From Opitutales bacterium (GTDB lineage: Bacteria > Verrucomicrobiota > Verrucomicrobiia > Opitutales > Oceanipulchritudinaceae), in contig JAFIGE010000012.1 of the NCBI GenBank assembly GCA_020831585.1, positions 1 through 54,995 on the forward strand: a stretch of 54,995 nucleotides of DNA, given 5' to 3'. The notes under the pieces were generated by a model. The model was not told the origin of the DNA. It worked only from the letters and a program-made list of their open reading frames with translations, and did no database searches. A program made the translations under genes and the position numbers. Below, piece by piece: positions 34,943 to 43,975 of the stretch; positions within the stretch are counted from its first letter, which is position 1, and each line of letters begins with the position of its first letter.

Positions 34943-36760
34943 TTAGTCCACCGATGGGAAGAGAGGACCCTCTCCCCAGGTAAACCAGCCGCTTTCCTCA
35001 TCGGCAAAAATGTAATAGAGGGGCTCCTCCGCTGCCATGGAAACGTAAATCCATTGACCAAGCGTCTGCACGTAAGCGTAGAAGTGTGTGGAGGCGGAAA
35101 TGCCGTATAACCAGGACTCGCCTTGGGCATGGTAGAACCAGCCCTCTGTGTCGAGCGGCTCCAACTCGCCAACCCAGACGGACCCGAAGTCGGCGTAAAC
35201 GCCTACAAGCGGATACCACTGCGCCCAATTTTCGCCGAAGTAGTAGATGGAACCGAAAAGCGGGCTGCTGAAGAAATTACCGGCCGACCACTCAAGATCG
35301 GGCGTGAAAGTCCCCGCTGTTGGCGAAAGAGTCAGCAGCTCGTCAGCCACAAAGTAGAGGTTGCCGAGGCGAAGGCCGGTGCTCGTGGGGCGGTCCAGGC
35401 CCACAATGAAGTGAGTGAAGTTGCTGTAATCCACCTGGGCATCGAATGCCCAGGAGGCAGCGGGTTCGCCGGAGGGGGCGGCGGCCCCAAAGGGTGCGTA
35501 GTGGAAGTCAATGCGACGTTGAGCCAAGTTATAGACGACCCAGGCATGGTACCATTGCTCAGCCACCTGTGCTCCGGGAATGGCGATCGTGGTTGGGGGT
35601 GAAAAGGCCCGAAAAGCTTGCGGCGCCGCACCAAACGTGCCCAGGCGGGTATCGCCTCCGCGGCGAACCCAGTTGTCGGTGGACTCAAGTTGCGCGGTCC
35701 CAACAGCGGCGAAGCTGACATCCGAGCGACTCGTGGAGGGGGCGTTGATGAGAAAATCAAAGGTCACGGTGAACACACCAAACTCAACCTCCTCGGGAAG
35801 AGCCGTGTAGATCGACTCGCCCCGTGGGGAATCGGTTTGTGCCGTCGGCAGCATGTGCAGGTAGCCTTCGCTGAAGTCGAGGTTAAACTTCTCCAGGTCA
35901 CCCTCCCACGTTGCATTGGGCATGGCTCCGACAAAGGTGTCCACGGCTTGCCAGGAAGGCGGGTCGAGGACGATGGCGGTGGGCGTGAGATTCAGGTTTT
36001 CTCCAACGGCCATGTAGATGTTGGCAAACTGTCCGCCGAGGGCGGGAGCATCGGTGTTACCCGAACCGCCTGCGCCCAGAGCAAAGCGGGAGATCTCCGC
36101 AAAATCCTCCGCAACGGTCGCGCCCGCCAGATCCCAGGTGCCGCGATGAACAGCATCCTCCGTATCAGCATTGGCGCGGCGGGCGAAAAGAGAGACTTCC
36201 ATATCATCCAAGTCGTAAACGACCCAGATGTTGTACCAGACTCCCTGAAGAGTGGGCTCGAGAATATCGATCGTCCATTCCACATCGCCAAGCGCCACGC
36301 CGGCTTTGGCGAGGAACTGGGGGATCTTGTCGAGAAACTCGGTCGCTCCGACAGTGCGGTCCACCATTTGGAAGCGGTTCTGTAAACCCACACCCGCCCA
36401 AGCTCCCCGTGCGACCATGGCGGCAGAGCCGGCCCCAAAGCCGACCTGATTGAGGCTGCGGCCACCAGGCGCGAAAAAGTCGAAGGCAATCGTCACTTTT
36501 CCGGAGGAAACCGTTTGCGGGAGAACGACGGAGGCGCGCTCGGTATTTCCCGTTGCGGATGTCACAAAAAGATAGTTACCCGCATCCGAACTTCGTACCT
36601 CGTTGGCAAATCCGGAAGAAAAGGTCCAACTATCCTGAGGCGCACCTCCGGCAAAGGTGTCCACGACAACCCATTCCTGGGCGGAGGCGAGGGGAACAGA
36701 AAAAGCGGCTAAAGAAAAAAGCGCCAGAAGACGCGAAGGGCTTGTTAAGGAATATTTCAT
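34943..36760 (-). CDS. Secreted protein with two LamG-like repeats and Trp/Tyr-rich C-terminus
   Basis: Start MKYSLTSPSRLLALFSL at 36760 gives a signal peptide ending PLASAQ. The 605 residues contain a duplicated unit. The first begins EWVVVDTFAGGAPQDSW and contains VTIAFDFFAPGG, the second begins SWQAVDTFVGAMPNATW and contains VTFDFLINAPS. Both look like concanavalin/LamG-type beta sandwiches. The last 110 residues are Trp/Tyr-rich (NFFSSPLFGSIYYFGE, GWFYHAQGESWLYG, LGQWIYVS) and relate to the tails of the other two large proteins. No catalytic motif was found. A direct-repeat operator candidate lies upstream (36897-36928). Confidence 0.8.
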   Translation of the reverse strand: MKYSLTSPSRLLALFSLAAFSVPLASAQEWVVVDTFAGGAPQDSWTFSSGFANEVRSSDAGNYLFVTSATGNTERASVVLPQTVSSGKVTIAFDFFAPGGRSLNQVGFGAGSAAMVARGAWAGVGLQNRFQMVDRTVGATEFLDKIPQFLAKAGVALGDVEWTIDILEPTLQGVWYNIWVVYDLDDMEVSLFARRANADTEDAVHRGTWDLAGATVAEDFAEISRFALGAGGSGNTDAPALGGQFANIYMAVGENLNLTPTAIVLDPPSWQAVDTFVGAMPNATWEGDLEKFNLDFSEGYLHMLPTAQTDSPRGESIYTALPEEVEFGVFTVTFDFLINAPSTSRSDVSFAAVGTAQLESTDNWVRRGGDTRLGTFGAAPQAFRAFSPPTTIAIPGAQVAEQWYHAWVVYNLAQRRIDFHYAPFGAAAPSGEPAASWAFDAQVDYSNFTHFIVGLDRPTSTGLRLGNLYFVADELLTLSPTAGTFTPDLEWSAGNFFSSPLFGSIYYFGENWAQWYPLVGVYADFGSVWVGELEPLDTEGWFYHAQGESWLYGISASTHFYAYVQTLGQWIYVSMAAEEPLYYIFADEESGWFTWGEGPLFPSVD

Positions 36761-36896
36761 GAGGGGGAGATATTTAACTGTTGAGGGGCTGAACCGTCGC
36801 GAAAAATCGCTTCCGGGGGAGACGGTGAGGAGAGAGAGGGTCACCGTTTGGAATTTAACGGAAAGTATACGCAGAGAATTTGCAAGACGATACACT

Positions 36897-36928
36897 AAAT
36901 TGCGCCACCCTGACGCAAAATTGCGCCA
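36897..36928 (-). promoter_or_regulatory. Direct-repeat operator candidate
   Basis: AAATTGCGCCA occurs at 36897-36907 and again at 36918-36928, 21 bp apart, which is two helical turns. On the minus strand the pair lies upstream of a TATACT hexamer (36864-36869) that could be the -10 of the 605-residue protein gene. The position, about 30-60 bp before that hexamer, would suit an activator. No regulator gene is adjacent. Confidence 0.45.
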
Positions 36929-36953
36929 GAAAAGAGGGCGCACCCCACAAAGA

Positions 36954-37874
36954 TCATCTTTCTTTCGTTAGATGCACATAGAGGGGGCTCCTCATTTCCT
37001 CGCGAAAAGCCCGCAGGACAGCGGGATGGTCCTGAATGCGGGCATTTCCCCAGTCGTGCCATTGGGGATAGCCGGCCCAGTTCCAATTGATGTAGCAAAA
37101 CGCCTTGATGACCCCGTGGTCTCGAATAAGAGCGAAAAAAGGCGCAAACCATTGCGACCAGGATTCCATGCCGCTTTCGACGCCCACCCGGCGGGGTGTG
37201 CACTCGCCAATCATGACCGGTTTGCGCCGGGCGGCGGCCTCGTGAAGAAACTTGGGGGCGGTCTGCAAATGAACCGTTGAAAAAAGATCGATGGACCACC
37301 AGTCGGCCCATTCGTCGCCCGGGTCGTAGGGGTGATAGTTATCGAGGAAGCCCCCTTCTATACACCAGACGATGGCGACTCCGGGGACGGCGGCGCGGAG
37401 TTTGCGGGCGACGTGGCGAAAGGCGGCGACGTAGGTCTCGGGCACGTAACCATTCCAGGGTCCGTTGGCTTCATAGCCAATGCGCACGTAGATTTGGCGG
37501 CGAAGCGAAACGAGAAAGGCGCAAAGCTGGTCGAGGGCCGCGTCGTGCTCGCCCGCCGCCACCTCGTGCTCGTAGTGCTTCTCCGGCTGGCCGTCGTGGG
37601 TCATGGACAGGCCGAGCTGAAGTGCGGTGTGCGGACGGGCAAAGGTCTCCAGCTCCTGCGCGAGCTTGTCGAGGCGCTCGGTCCGAAGCCCGCGCAAGCC
37701 CAGGTAGGCCATGTAAAGGGCAGGCTCGGTCTTCTGGTCGGCAAAGAGCGCGCTGTAGTCGGCGAAGGATTGAGCATCTTGGCCGGCACCGTGCAAGACG
37801 GTGGCGGGCGGTTCACCGACGGCACCAAACTCCGCGCGTGCTCGGTAGGCTGGGGACATGGAATCAGGGGACAT
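36954..37874 (-). CDS. GH26-like glycoside hydrolase
   Basis: The 306-residue protein has the hallmarks of the GH26/clan-A TIM-barrel family. YVRIGYEANGPWNGY carries the probable acid/base Glu (in beta-mannanases this is HExNG-like), and KPVMIGECTPR carries the probable nucleophile Glu. VAIVWCIEGG and AFCYINWNW are also typical. GH26 enzymes cut beta-mannan or related beta-glycans. No signal peptide is visible after the ATG at 37874 (second ATG 37859), so it may be cytoplasmic, or its start lies elsewhere. It is the first gene of the minus-strand series leading to the TonB receptor. Confidence 0.7.
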   Translation of the reverse strand: MSPDSMSPAYRARAEFGAVGEPPATVLHGAGQDAQSFADYSALFADQKTEPALYMAYLGLRGLRTERLDKLAQELETFARPHTALQLGLSMTHDGQPEKHYEHEVAAGEHDAALDQLCAFLVSLRRQIYVRIGYEANGPWNGYVPETYVAAFRHVARKLRAAVPGVAIVWCIEGGFLDNYHPYDPGDEWADWWSIDLFSTVHLQTAPKFLHEAAARRKPVMIGECTPRRVGVESGMESWSQWFAPFFALIRDHGVIKAFCYINWNWAGYPQWHDWGNARIQDHPAVLRAFREEMRSPLYVHLTKER

Positions 37875-38093
37875 GTATCATTGGGAAAGCACCTATGTCG
37901 GATGGCGACAACCGAAAATTAGTGAAACAGGGATTTTGCGTGTGCCACGAAAAGCGGCGTTGCAACCTCTCCCGGGATATGGGCCGAGAGGCGAGCAATA
38001 GTGAATCGACTTGATCGCCGTCCCACCGCGCGATGCGGACTGGGAGCACCTTAACCAACTTCGCTCAAAGACGACCGATGTCCGACGGCTGAA

Positions 38094-39093
38094 TCAGTGC
38101 GGTTTTGCAACGGTCGCGACCTCTGCGAAATCGGCACCGCCGTACTCAAAAACCGGTTTGGCTTTCCTTCCCCTCCGAAAGCCCAGCCAACCATTGGCCG
38201 CATAGAAGCTCTTCACCCACGCAACTGAACCGACCACCCAGCCCTCGCTGAAAGCGCGGATCTTCGAAAGAAGCCTCGATTCCTCGGTCACAACGGCCCA
38301 TTGCGCATCTTCGGCCTCCGCCTCTCCCGCAGGCCTCCGGTTTACCCGAGCAGGCCGCGCCCCCCCCCGGCTCCGTTCGGCTGCACAATCGCGCCCGGTA
38401 GCGCTCGTGCCATTGGGTCGACAAGGTCATCCGGCCTTCGATCCGGGCGATCCCCCGCCGCGCTGCTGAGCCACCCGCGCACGCCTCCCCGAAACCACTG
38501 AAGCCATAGTCGCCCGCGTCCTCAACCAGGCCCGCCCGCACAGGGTTCAAATCGATGTAAGCAGCCACCATCCTTTGCGCCTCCGTATCCGCCTCCACGA
38601 TTACACTGCGGAAACGCTCCGCCCAGAAGTCCCAACCGTCCCGTGCTCCCCGTTGTACCCCACACAAAGTAAAGCGTGTTTTCACCTCCCGCATGCAGAC
38701 GGAGACAACCCCCATCCCCACCTTCAGGCGTCGACGGATTCCCTCAGCGGAGTTCCCATTCTTCGCCAAATCACCCCCAAATCATCCGCATCCAACCCCA
38801 GCGAAGCACAGCGTGTCCCACCATAGAGCGCCCCAAAACAGCGTCACCAGACCTATATCTTCCAAATCCTCCGTCTCCTTCGGATCGAGCCGCACAAACG
38901 GGTGAAAGTGATTAGCCATTAAGCAATACGTCAGCACCTCCATCCGTGCCCAGGCCGCCTGCGAGCGCACATTATGGCGCATCGCCTCCATCGCCTCCTC
39001 ATCTATCAGCCGCCCCTTGTGCACCACCCTCGAAATAAGGTGGTGGCATGCCAATCGCAAACGTTTTAACCGCCAACAAAAATTCCGGCTCAT
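38094..39093 (-). pseudogene. RAYT transposase pseudogene with frameshifts (copy C)
   Basis: Three frames must be joined to follow the intact copy at 47096. The first runs from MSRNFCWRLKRLRLACHH through NHFHPFVRLDP to about 38782. The second (38146-38769) holds YIDLNPVRAGLVEDAGDYG and RIEGRMTLSTQWHERYR. The third (38094-38291) holds SRLLSKIRAFSEGWVVGSVAW and the end VATVAKPH. HUH and Tyr motifs survive, but at least two frameshifts prevent translation as one chain. Its palindrome is at 39131-39145, 37 bases before the ATG. Confidence 0.88.
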
Positions 39094-39130
39094 CTTGCCA
39101 CCCCAATGGGTCCACCTGAATTTCAATATT

Positions 39131-39145
39131 AATGATCTGAACATA
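39131..39145 (-). promoter_or_regulatory. RAYT-associated palindrome, copy C
   Basis: On the minus strand TATGTTCAGATCATT differs from AATGTTCAGAACATT at two positions. It lies 37 bases upstream of the pseudogene start at 39093. Decay of the palindrome parallels decay of the gene. Confidence 0.6.
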
Positions 39146-39317
39146 TTAAACCGTATTTCAACCGATGGGAAATTGGAAACAATCGCGATCAAGGGATGGC
39201 GGGCCGTAGTCGCCCGTTGAGCCGAGAGCGCTCCGACCAAGCGGAATTCCCTTGCACCGAGTGCCTTCGTGATTAGCAACCTCTGTTTATCTCACAATCA
39301 AAATTAAGATTACTGAT

Positions 39318-40304
39318 ATGAAAACACCCATACGTGTTGCTGTGACCGGTGCCGCCGGCCAGATCGGATACGCCCTTCTCTTCCGCATTGCTTCCGGAGC
39401 GATGTTCGGACCGGACCAGCCGGTGGCGCTCAATCTCATTGAGATCGAGCCAGCCATGAACGCCCTCAAGGGGGTCTGCATGGAGCTGGACGACTGCGCC
39501 TTCCCGCTTCTCACCGAAATCGTCCCGACCTGCGATCTGGACGAAGGCTTCAAGGACGTGAACTGGGCCCTCCTCGTCGGTTCGGTTCCGCGCAAACAGG
39601 GCATGGAACGGGCCGATCTCCTCGGAATCAACGGGAAGATTTTTATCGGCCAGGGCAAAGCCATTGAAAAGAATGCCGCGGCTGACGTGCGGGTGTTGGT
39701 CGTGGGTAACCCGTGCAACACCAATTGCCTCATCGCCATGCACAGCGCCCCCGGTGTGCCGAAAAACCGCTGGTTTGCCATGACCCGTCTCGACGAAAAC
39801 CGCGCCAAAGCGCAACTCGCGCAAAAGGCGGGCGTGCCCGTCTCCGCCATCGACCGGTTGGCCATCTGGGGGAACCACTCCCCCACCATGTATCCGGACT
39901 TCTACAACGCCCGCATCGCCGGAAAACCTGCGACCGAGGTCATCACCGACGATTCCTGGCTCAAAGAAACCTTCGTGCCCACGGTGGGCAAGCGCGGTGC
40001 CGCCATCATCGCTGCCCGGGGGGCGTCCTCGGCTGCCTCAGCCGCTTCCTCCGTGGTCGATACCGTGGCCAGCCTCGTCACCCCCACTCCGGCGGGCGAT
40101 TGGCACAGCGTCGCGGTTTACAGCGAGGGCGCTTACAACATTGAGCCGGGCCTCATCACCAGCTTCCCCATCCGCAGCGACGGCAAAGACTGGTCTATTG
40201 TCGAGGGCGTCGAGCTCAACGACTACAGCCGCGCGCAAATTCAGATCAGCATCGACGAACTCAAAGCCGAGCGCCAGACCGTGCGCGAGCTCGGCATCAT
40301 CTGA
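39318..40304 (+). CDS. mdh: Malate dehydrogenase
   Basis: NAD-dependent malate/oxaloacetate interconversion in the TCA cycle. The Rossmann start [18 protein letters not shown], the loop [27 protein letters not shown] and the active site ARG/His elements ([23 protein letters not shown]) match the 325-330-residue, two-layer type of MDH found in many bacteria and the eukaryotic cytosol. Length is 328. No Shine-Dalgarno is seen. The leader is AT-rich (39260-39317). A good terminator follows at 40331. Confidence 0.95.
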   Translation: MKTPIRVAVTGAAGQIGYALLFRIASGAMFGPDQPVALNLIEIEPAMNALKGVCMELDDCAFPLLTEIVPTCDLDEGFKDVNWALLVGSVPRKQGMERADLLGINGKIFIGQGKAIEKNAAADVRVLVVGNPCNTNCLIAMHSAPGVPKNRWFAMTRLDENRAKAQLAQKAGVPVSAIDRLAIWGNHSPTMYPDFYNARIAGKPATEVITDDSWLKETFVPTVGKRGAAIIAARGASSAASAASSVVDTVASLVTPTPAGDWHSVAVYSEGAYNIEPGLITSFPIRSDGKDWSIVEGVELNDYSRAQIQISIDELKAERQTVRELGII

Positions 40305-40330
40305 GGTTCCCTTTAGCTCAATCCCCTTTC

Positions 40331-40366
40331 ACGGCACCCTCCCCTGCGGACGGTGCCGTTTTCTTT
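40331..40366 (+). terminator. Rho-independent terminator after mdh
   Basis: ACGGCACC (40331-40338) pairs perfectly with GGTGCCGT (40352-40359), followed by TTTCTTT. It lies 27 bp after the mdh stop, between convergent genes. Confidence 0.88.
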
Positions 40367-40400
40367 GGGAGCTACCGGAGGAGTTTGGTCGTCCCCGGAA

Positions 40401-41012
40401 TCAGCAGAAGCAGCAGGCCTGGATTCCCGGCCCGTGCACGCCCTCAATGAGAATGCCCTCAATATCGGCCGTCTTGCTGGGCCCCGTGACAAAAATGATC
40501 GACGGATCATTGCCAAATGTCGCCACGGCTGCTTCCACGGTGCGGAAGATAGCCGCAGGGTCGAGCACGGCAACATGGATCCAGGGTGCCAGTGCGGCGA
40601 GCCGGGCAGGCGTATCCCCGTCCGTTAGAATCAGGCTGCCCGTCTCCGCGATGCCCCCGCTGGCCCGCGTGATGCCGAATTCATAGGCATCCACCCGGTT
40701 GCGGTCGAACGCGGTCTCCACTTGAAAACCGGCCAAGGCCGAACCCAGGAGGGGAAGCAGCTCCGGGTCAACATACCCCACCCCCGCCCCCTGGTCCTTC
40801 AAAAACGCCGCCAGCGCCTCCGGTCCATTGAGCACATGGCCATGGGCGGCGATGAGCTGCGCCGAAAAAAGCGCCCGGTCGTCCGCCTCCCCCGCCTCCG
40901 AAACGCAGCGCGCCACCGTGATGGCCGCGTCCCATTCCGGATAGGCCGCCCGCACCGGCAAGGGCTCAAGCGCCCGCCGCACCGCCGAAATCACACGCTC
41001 CCTCTCATTCAT
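40401..41012 (-). CDS. LUD-domain protein, LutC-like
   Basis: MNERERVISAVRRAL at 41012 is the typical start; an ATG at 41024 is possible. The 203-residue protein ends FVTGPSKTADIEGILIEGVHGPG, the signature of the LUD (DUF162) domain of LutC. ITRASGGIAETGSLIL is the other conserved part. LutC works with LutA and LutB in oxidation of lactate to pyruvate. Neither partner is next to it, so here it is either a lone subunit or a paralogue. It is convergent with mdh. The 214 bp before it, toward aroF, hold no gene. Confidence 0.9.
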   Translation of the reverse strand: MNERERVISAVRRALEPLPVRAAYPEWDAAITVARCVSEAGEADDRALFSAQLIAAHGHVLNGPEALAAFLKDQGAGVGYVDPELLPLLGSALAGFQVETAFDRNRVDAYEFGITRASGGIAETGSLILTDGDTPARLAALAPWIHVAVLDPAAIFRTVEAAVATFGNDPSIIFVTGPSKTADIEGILIEGVHGPGIQACCFC

Positions 41013-41226
41013 CCCCCCATCCATAGACCTCCCACCCCATCACGCAACGGGAAACGATCCCCACAATAGTCTTCAACGCAAAATTTTATTGACGCCGTTC
41101 ACGTTCTCGACCCATTCCGACGAATCAAGAGACTGCTGAAAGAGGTCAGGCGCCTATCTTTCATGTGGCAAGGGTCTGCGGATTGCTGCGCTTGCACCGG
41201 GGGGAAAGGTGCATCAGGGTGAGAGT

Positions 41227-42252
41227 ATGATCATTATCCTCAAACCCCAGGCTGGCAAAGCCGATGCCGATGAAATCCTCGCCCGCATTGAATCTGTTGG
41301 GCTCAAACCGCTTTACATGCCGGGCGTGGAACGGACTGTGCTCGGCGCACTGGGCGATGAACGCCTTCTCGGCAGGCTACACTTGCAAAATCATCCGGCG
41401 GTGGAACGGGTCGATCAGATCCTTGCCCCCTACAAAGCGGTGAGCCGGGAGATGCACCCGACGGACTCCGTCGTGCAAATCGGTTCGATGCGGGTGGGCG
41501 GGCCGGAAATCGTCGTGGTGGGCGGACCCTGCGCGGTGGAGAGCCGGGAGGCTTTCGGCAAGACGGCGGCGGCGGTGAAGGCGGCCGGGGCGCACGGCTT
41601 GCGCGGGGGTGCCTTTAAACCGCGCACGAGCCCCTACTCTTTCCAGGGTCTGGGGCTGGAGGGCTTGGAAATTTTGCGCGATACCGGACGCGAACTGGGG
41701 CTGCCGGTCATCACAGAGGTGGTTGAGCTGGGAGACGTGGCCGCCGTGGAGGCACACGCGGATGCCTTTCAGGTGGGCGCGCGGAACATGCAGAATTTCC
41801 GCCTGCTCACGGCGCTTGGCCAGGCTGGCAAGCCGGTCATTCTCAAGCGCGGAATGGCCGCCTCGGTGGAGGATCTGCTCATGGCGGCGGAATACATCGT
41901 GAGCGAGGGCAACCGCAACGTGATCTTCTGCGAACGGGGCATCCGCACCTTCGAGAAGGGCACCCGCAACACCCTGGATCTCTCTGCCGTGTGCCAATTG
42001 AAGCGGCTGAGTCACTTACCGGTGGTGGTGGACCCGAGTCACGGCACAGGGGTGCGCGAATATGTCGCCCCGATGGCCTTTGCCGCCATTGCCTGCGGGG
42101 CCGATGGCCTCCTCATTGAGGTGCACCACGAGCCTAAAGAAGCCCTCTCCGATGGCGCGCAGTCGCTCTACCCGGACCAGTTTGCCGCCCTTCTCGAAAA
42201 GCTCCCCGCCTTCGCCGCCGCCACGGGCCGCCGGATGGCCGATCCGGCCTGA
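41227..42252 (+). CDS. aroF: 3-deoxy-7-phosphoheptulonate (DAHP) synthase, type I-beta
   Basis: Condenses phosphoenolpyruvate and erythrose 4-phosphate, the first shikimate step. Residues 1-70 are a ferredoxin-like regulatory domain (MIIILKPQAGKADADEIL) as in Thermotoga-type enzymes. The TIM barrel shows VVVGGPCAVES, GGAFKPRTSPYSFQG, VGARNMQN, ILKRGMAAS and VVDPSHGTG, all conserved in this family. The ATG at 41227 has GGTGAG before it. Length is 341. The naming of type I-beta enzymes varies between aroF, aroG and aroA. It is convergent with the Na/Pi transporter gene. Confidence 0.93.
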   Translation: MIIILKPQAGKADADEILARIESVGLKPLYMPGVERTVLGALGDERLLGRLHLQNHPAVERVDQILAPYKAVSREMHPTDSVVQIGSMRVGGPEIVVVGGPCAVESREAFGKTAAAVKAAGAHGLRGGAFKPRTSPYSFQGLGLEGLEILRDTGRELGLPVITEVVELGDVAAVEAHADAFQVGARNMQNFRLLTALGQAGKPVILKRGMAASVEDLLMAAEYIVSEGNRNVIFCERGIRTFEKGTRNTLDLSAVCQLKRLSHLPVVVDPSHGTGVREYVAPMAFAAIACGADGLLIEVHHEPKEALSDGAQSLYPDQFAALLEKLPAFAAATGRRMADPA

Positions 42253-42265
42253 GAACCCGACCAAA

Positions 42266-43861
42266 TCAATCGGCCCGGCGCAAATAGTACGAGGCCCGCC
42301 ATAGGTGGTAGACGCATCCATCAAGCCAGCGCACGTGATCGAGCAGGCGCAGCGTGGGTGTAGAGGCCCGCTTGCCGAGAGAAACGGCCTCGAGGAGCCG
42401 GGGGCGCACTTCGCGCCGGAAGGCGGCGGCCTCTCTCGCGAGCGTTTCCAGGCGCTCCATCGCGGCCTCGGCGCCCTCCCCCTGTTCGCCCAGCTCTGTT
42501 CTGGCAAGCTGTAGCGCCTCCGTGGCGAGAGCGAGGGCCTTTTCCAATTCCGGAGCCGAACGCACGTCGGGAGCCGCCTCGCGCGGGCGCATCTCCATCC
42601 ACTGCGTGAGGTGATCGAGCGCATGGAAGAGGCAGATCCGCGCCTCGCCGATTGATTCGTTACCCGCCTCCAAAGGAATGCCCGCGATGAAGAGCCGCGC
42701 CTGCTCCAGCGCCTGTCTGCGCTCCTCCCGTCCCCGGCCGACGACCGCTCCGTTGCCGATCAGGCCCCCTTCAATCGCCGTCATTTCCTCCACCGCAATG
42801 GCCCTCAGGGAGTTGCGCCCCGCCTCCACGGCCACGGCGGGTACGGTGTAGAGGGAAACGTCGAGGTGGCGGGTAAGGAGCGTGCCGCGCTCCGGCAGTA
42901 TCCGCTCGATCAAGCGGGCAAACGGTCGCGTAAAGGGCAGGAACAAAAGCACGCCCAGCAAGATAAAGCTCGAATGAAAAGCAGCCAGGGAGACGGCCCC
43001 GCTCGGCTCCCCCGTTCGCTCCTCCATCCACCCGAAAAACATCAGGAAGAGCGGCAGCAGAAGGATCGCAATGAACCCGGTGGCGGCGTTGAAAGTGACG
43101 TGCGCGAGGGCCGTGCGCTTCGCCGGGGTCGTCGCCCCGATCGCGGCAATGGCGGCGGTCACGGTGGTGCCGATGGCACTGCCCACAGCAAGGGAAGCGG
43201 CCTGATCGAAAGCAATCGCCCCCGAGTGCAGGGCCGCCAGGGTGGTCGCCATGGCCGCGCTGGAACTTTGCATGACGACGGTCATCGCCAGTCCCATAAA
43301 GAGCAGGACGAAGTGCCCCCAGAATCCCTGAAAAGCCGCCGCTCCGAGGTCGATCGTCTCGGCCAGACCCGCCATCCCCGCCTGCAAGGTATCGATGCCA
43401 ATGAAAATCAACCCGAAGCCCGCCAGCGCCAGCCCGAGGGAAGCCCAGCGCCCGCGCGCCATCAGCCGCATAAACGCGCCCACTCCGGTCAAAGGCAAAG
43501 CAAACGCCCCGATGCTGAACTTCAGACCAATGGTGGACACGATCCAGCCCGTGCTCGTGGTGCCGAGGCTCGCTCCGATGACGATCCCGATGGCCTGCGG
43601 AAAGGTAAGCAAACCCGCGCTGACAAAGCCAATCGTCGCCAGCGTGGTGGCACTGGAGGATTGCACGAGCGAAGTGACGGTGAATCCCGACACAAAAGCT
43701 GTCACCGGTTTACCCGTGAAAAGCAGAAGCGCCTGGCGCAACGAGTCACCCGCGAAGGCCTTGAGCCCGTCGGTGAGCAAGACCATGCCGAGAAGAAAGA
43801 GACCGATACCACCCAATAGCTGAAAGATCACGGGAATGAGGCTGCGTGAAACGCCGCCCAT
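42266..43861 (-). CDS. Na/Pi cotransporter family protein with PhoU-like C-terminus
   Basis: ATG at 43861 follows a short spacing from a TTG. The 531-residue protein has an N-terminal membrane part with the duplicated QSS motif ([32 protein letters not shown]) of the NptA/SLC34 family. The C-terminal 200 residues are helical and PhoU-like ([27 protein letters not shown]). It should import phosphate with Na+ or regulate that process. Length and fusion are standard for the bacterial YjbB type. Confidence 0.9.
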   Translation of the reverse strand: MGGVSRSLIPVIFQLLGGIGLFLLGMVLLTDGLKAFAGDSLRQALLLFTGKPVTAFVSGFTVTSLVQSSSATTLATIGFVSAGLLTFPQAIGIVIGASLGTTSTGWIVSTIGLKFSIGAFALPLTGVGAFMRLMARGRWASLGLALAGFGLIFIGIDTLQAGMAGLAETIDLGAAAFQGFWGHFVLLFMGLAMTVVMQSSSAAMATTLAALHSGAIAFDQAASLAVGSAIGTTVTAAIAAIGATTPAKRTALAHVTFNAATGFIAILLLPLFLMFFGWMEERTGEPSGAVSLAAFHSSFILLGVLLFLPFTRPFARLIERILPERGTLLTRHLDVSLYTVPAVAVEAGRNSLRAIAVEEMTAIEGGLIGNGAVVGRGREERRQALEQARLFIAGIPLEAGNESIGEARICLFHALDHLTQWMEMRPREAAPDVRSAPELEKALALATEALQLARTELGEQGEGAEAAMERLETLAREAAAFRREVRPRLLEAVSLGKRASTPTLRLLDHVRWLDGCVYHLWRASYYLRRAD

Positions 43862-43975
43862 CTTCAATCACGAAACTTTGCCCCCGTGAAGGCGATCTAT
43901 GAAAGGAAGAGAAAACCCGGCCAGGCTTATCGTTCCGCTTGCGCCGCCGCCTTTCCCTTTGTTTTTTATCAGACC

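Noticed and set aside
42866-43819. Long plus-strand frame opposite the Na/Pi cotransporter
   Set aside because: The product is rich in Arg, Gln, Gly and His without domains. The opposite strand encodes a clear transporter.
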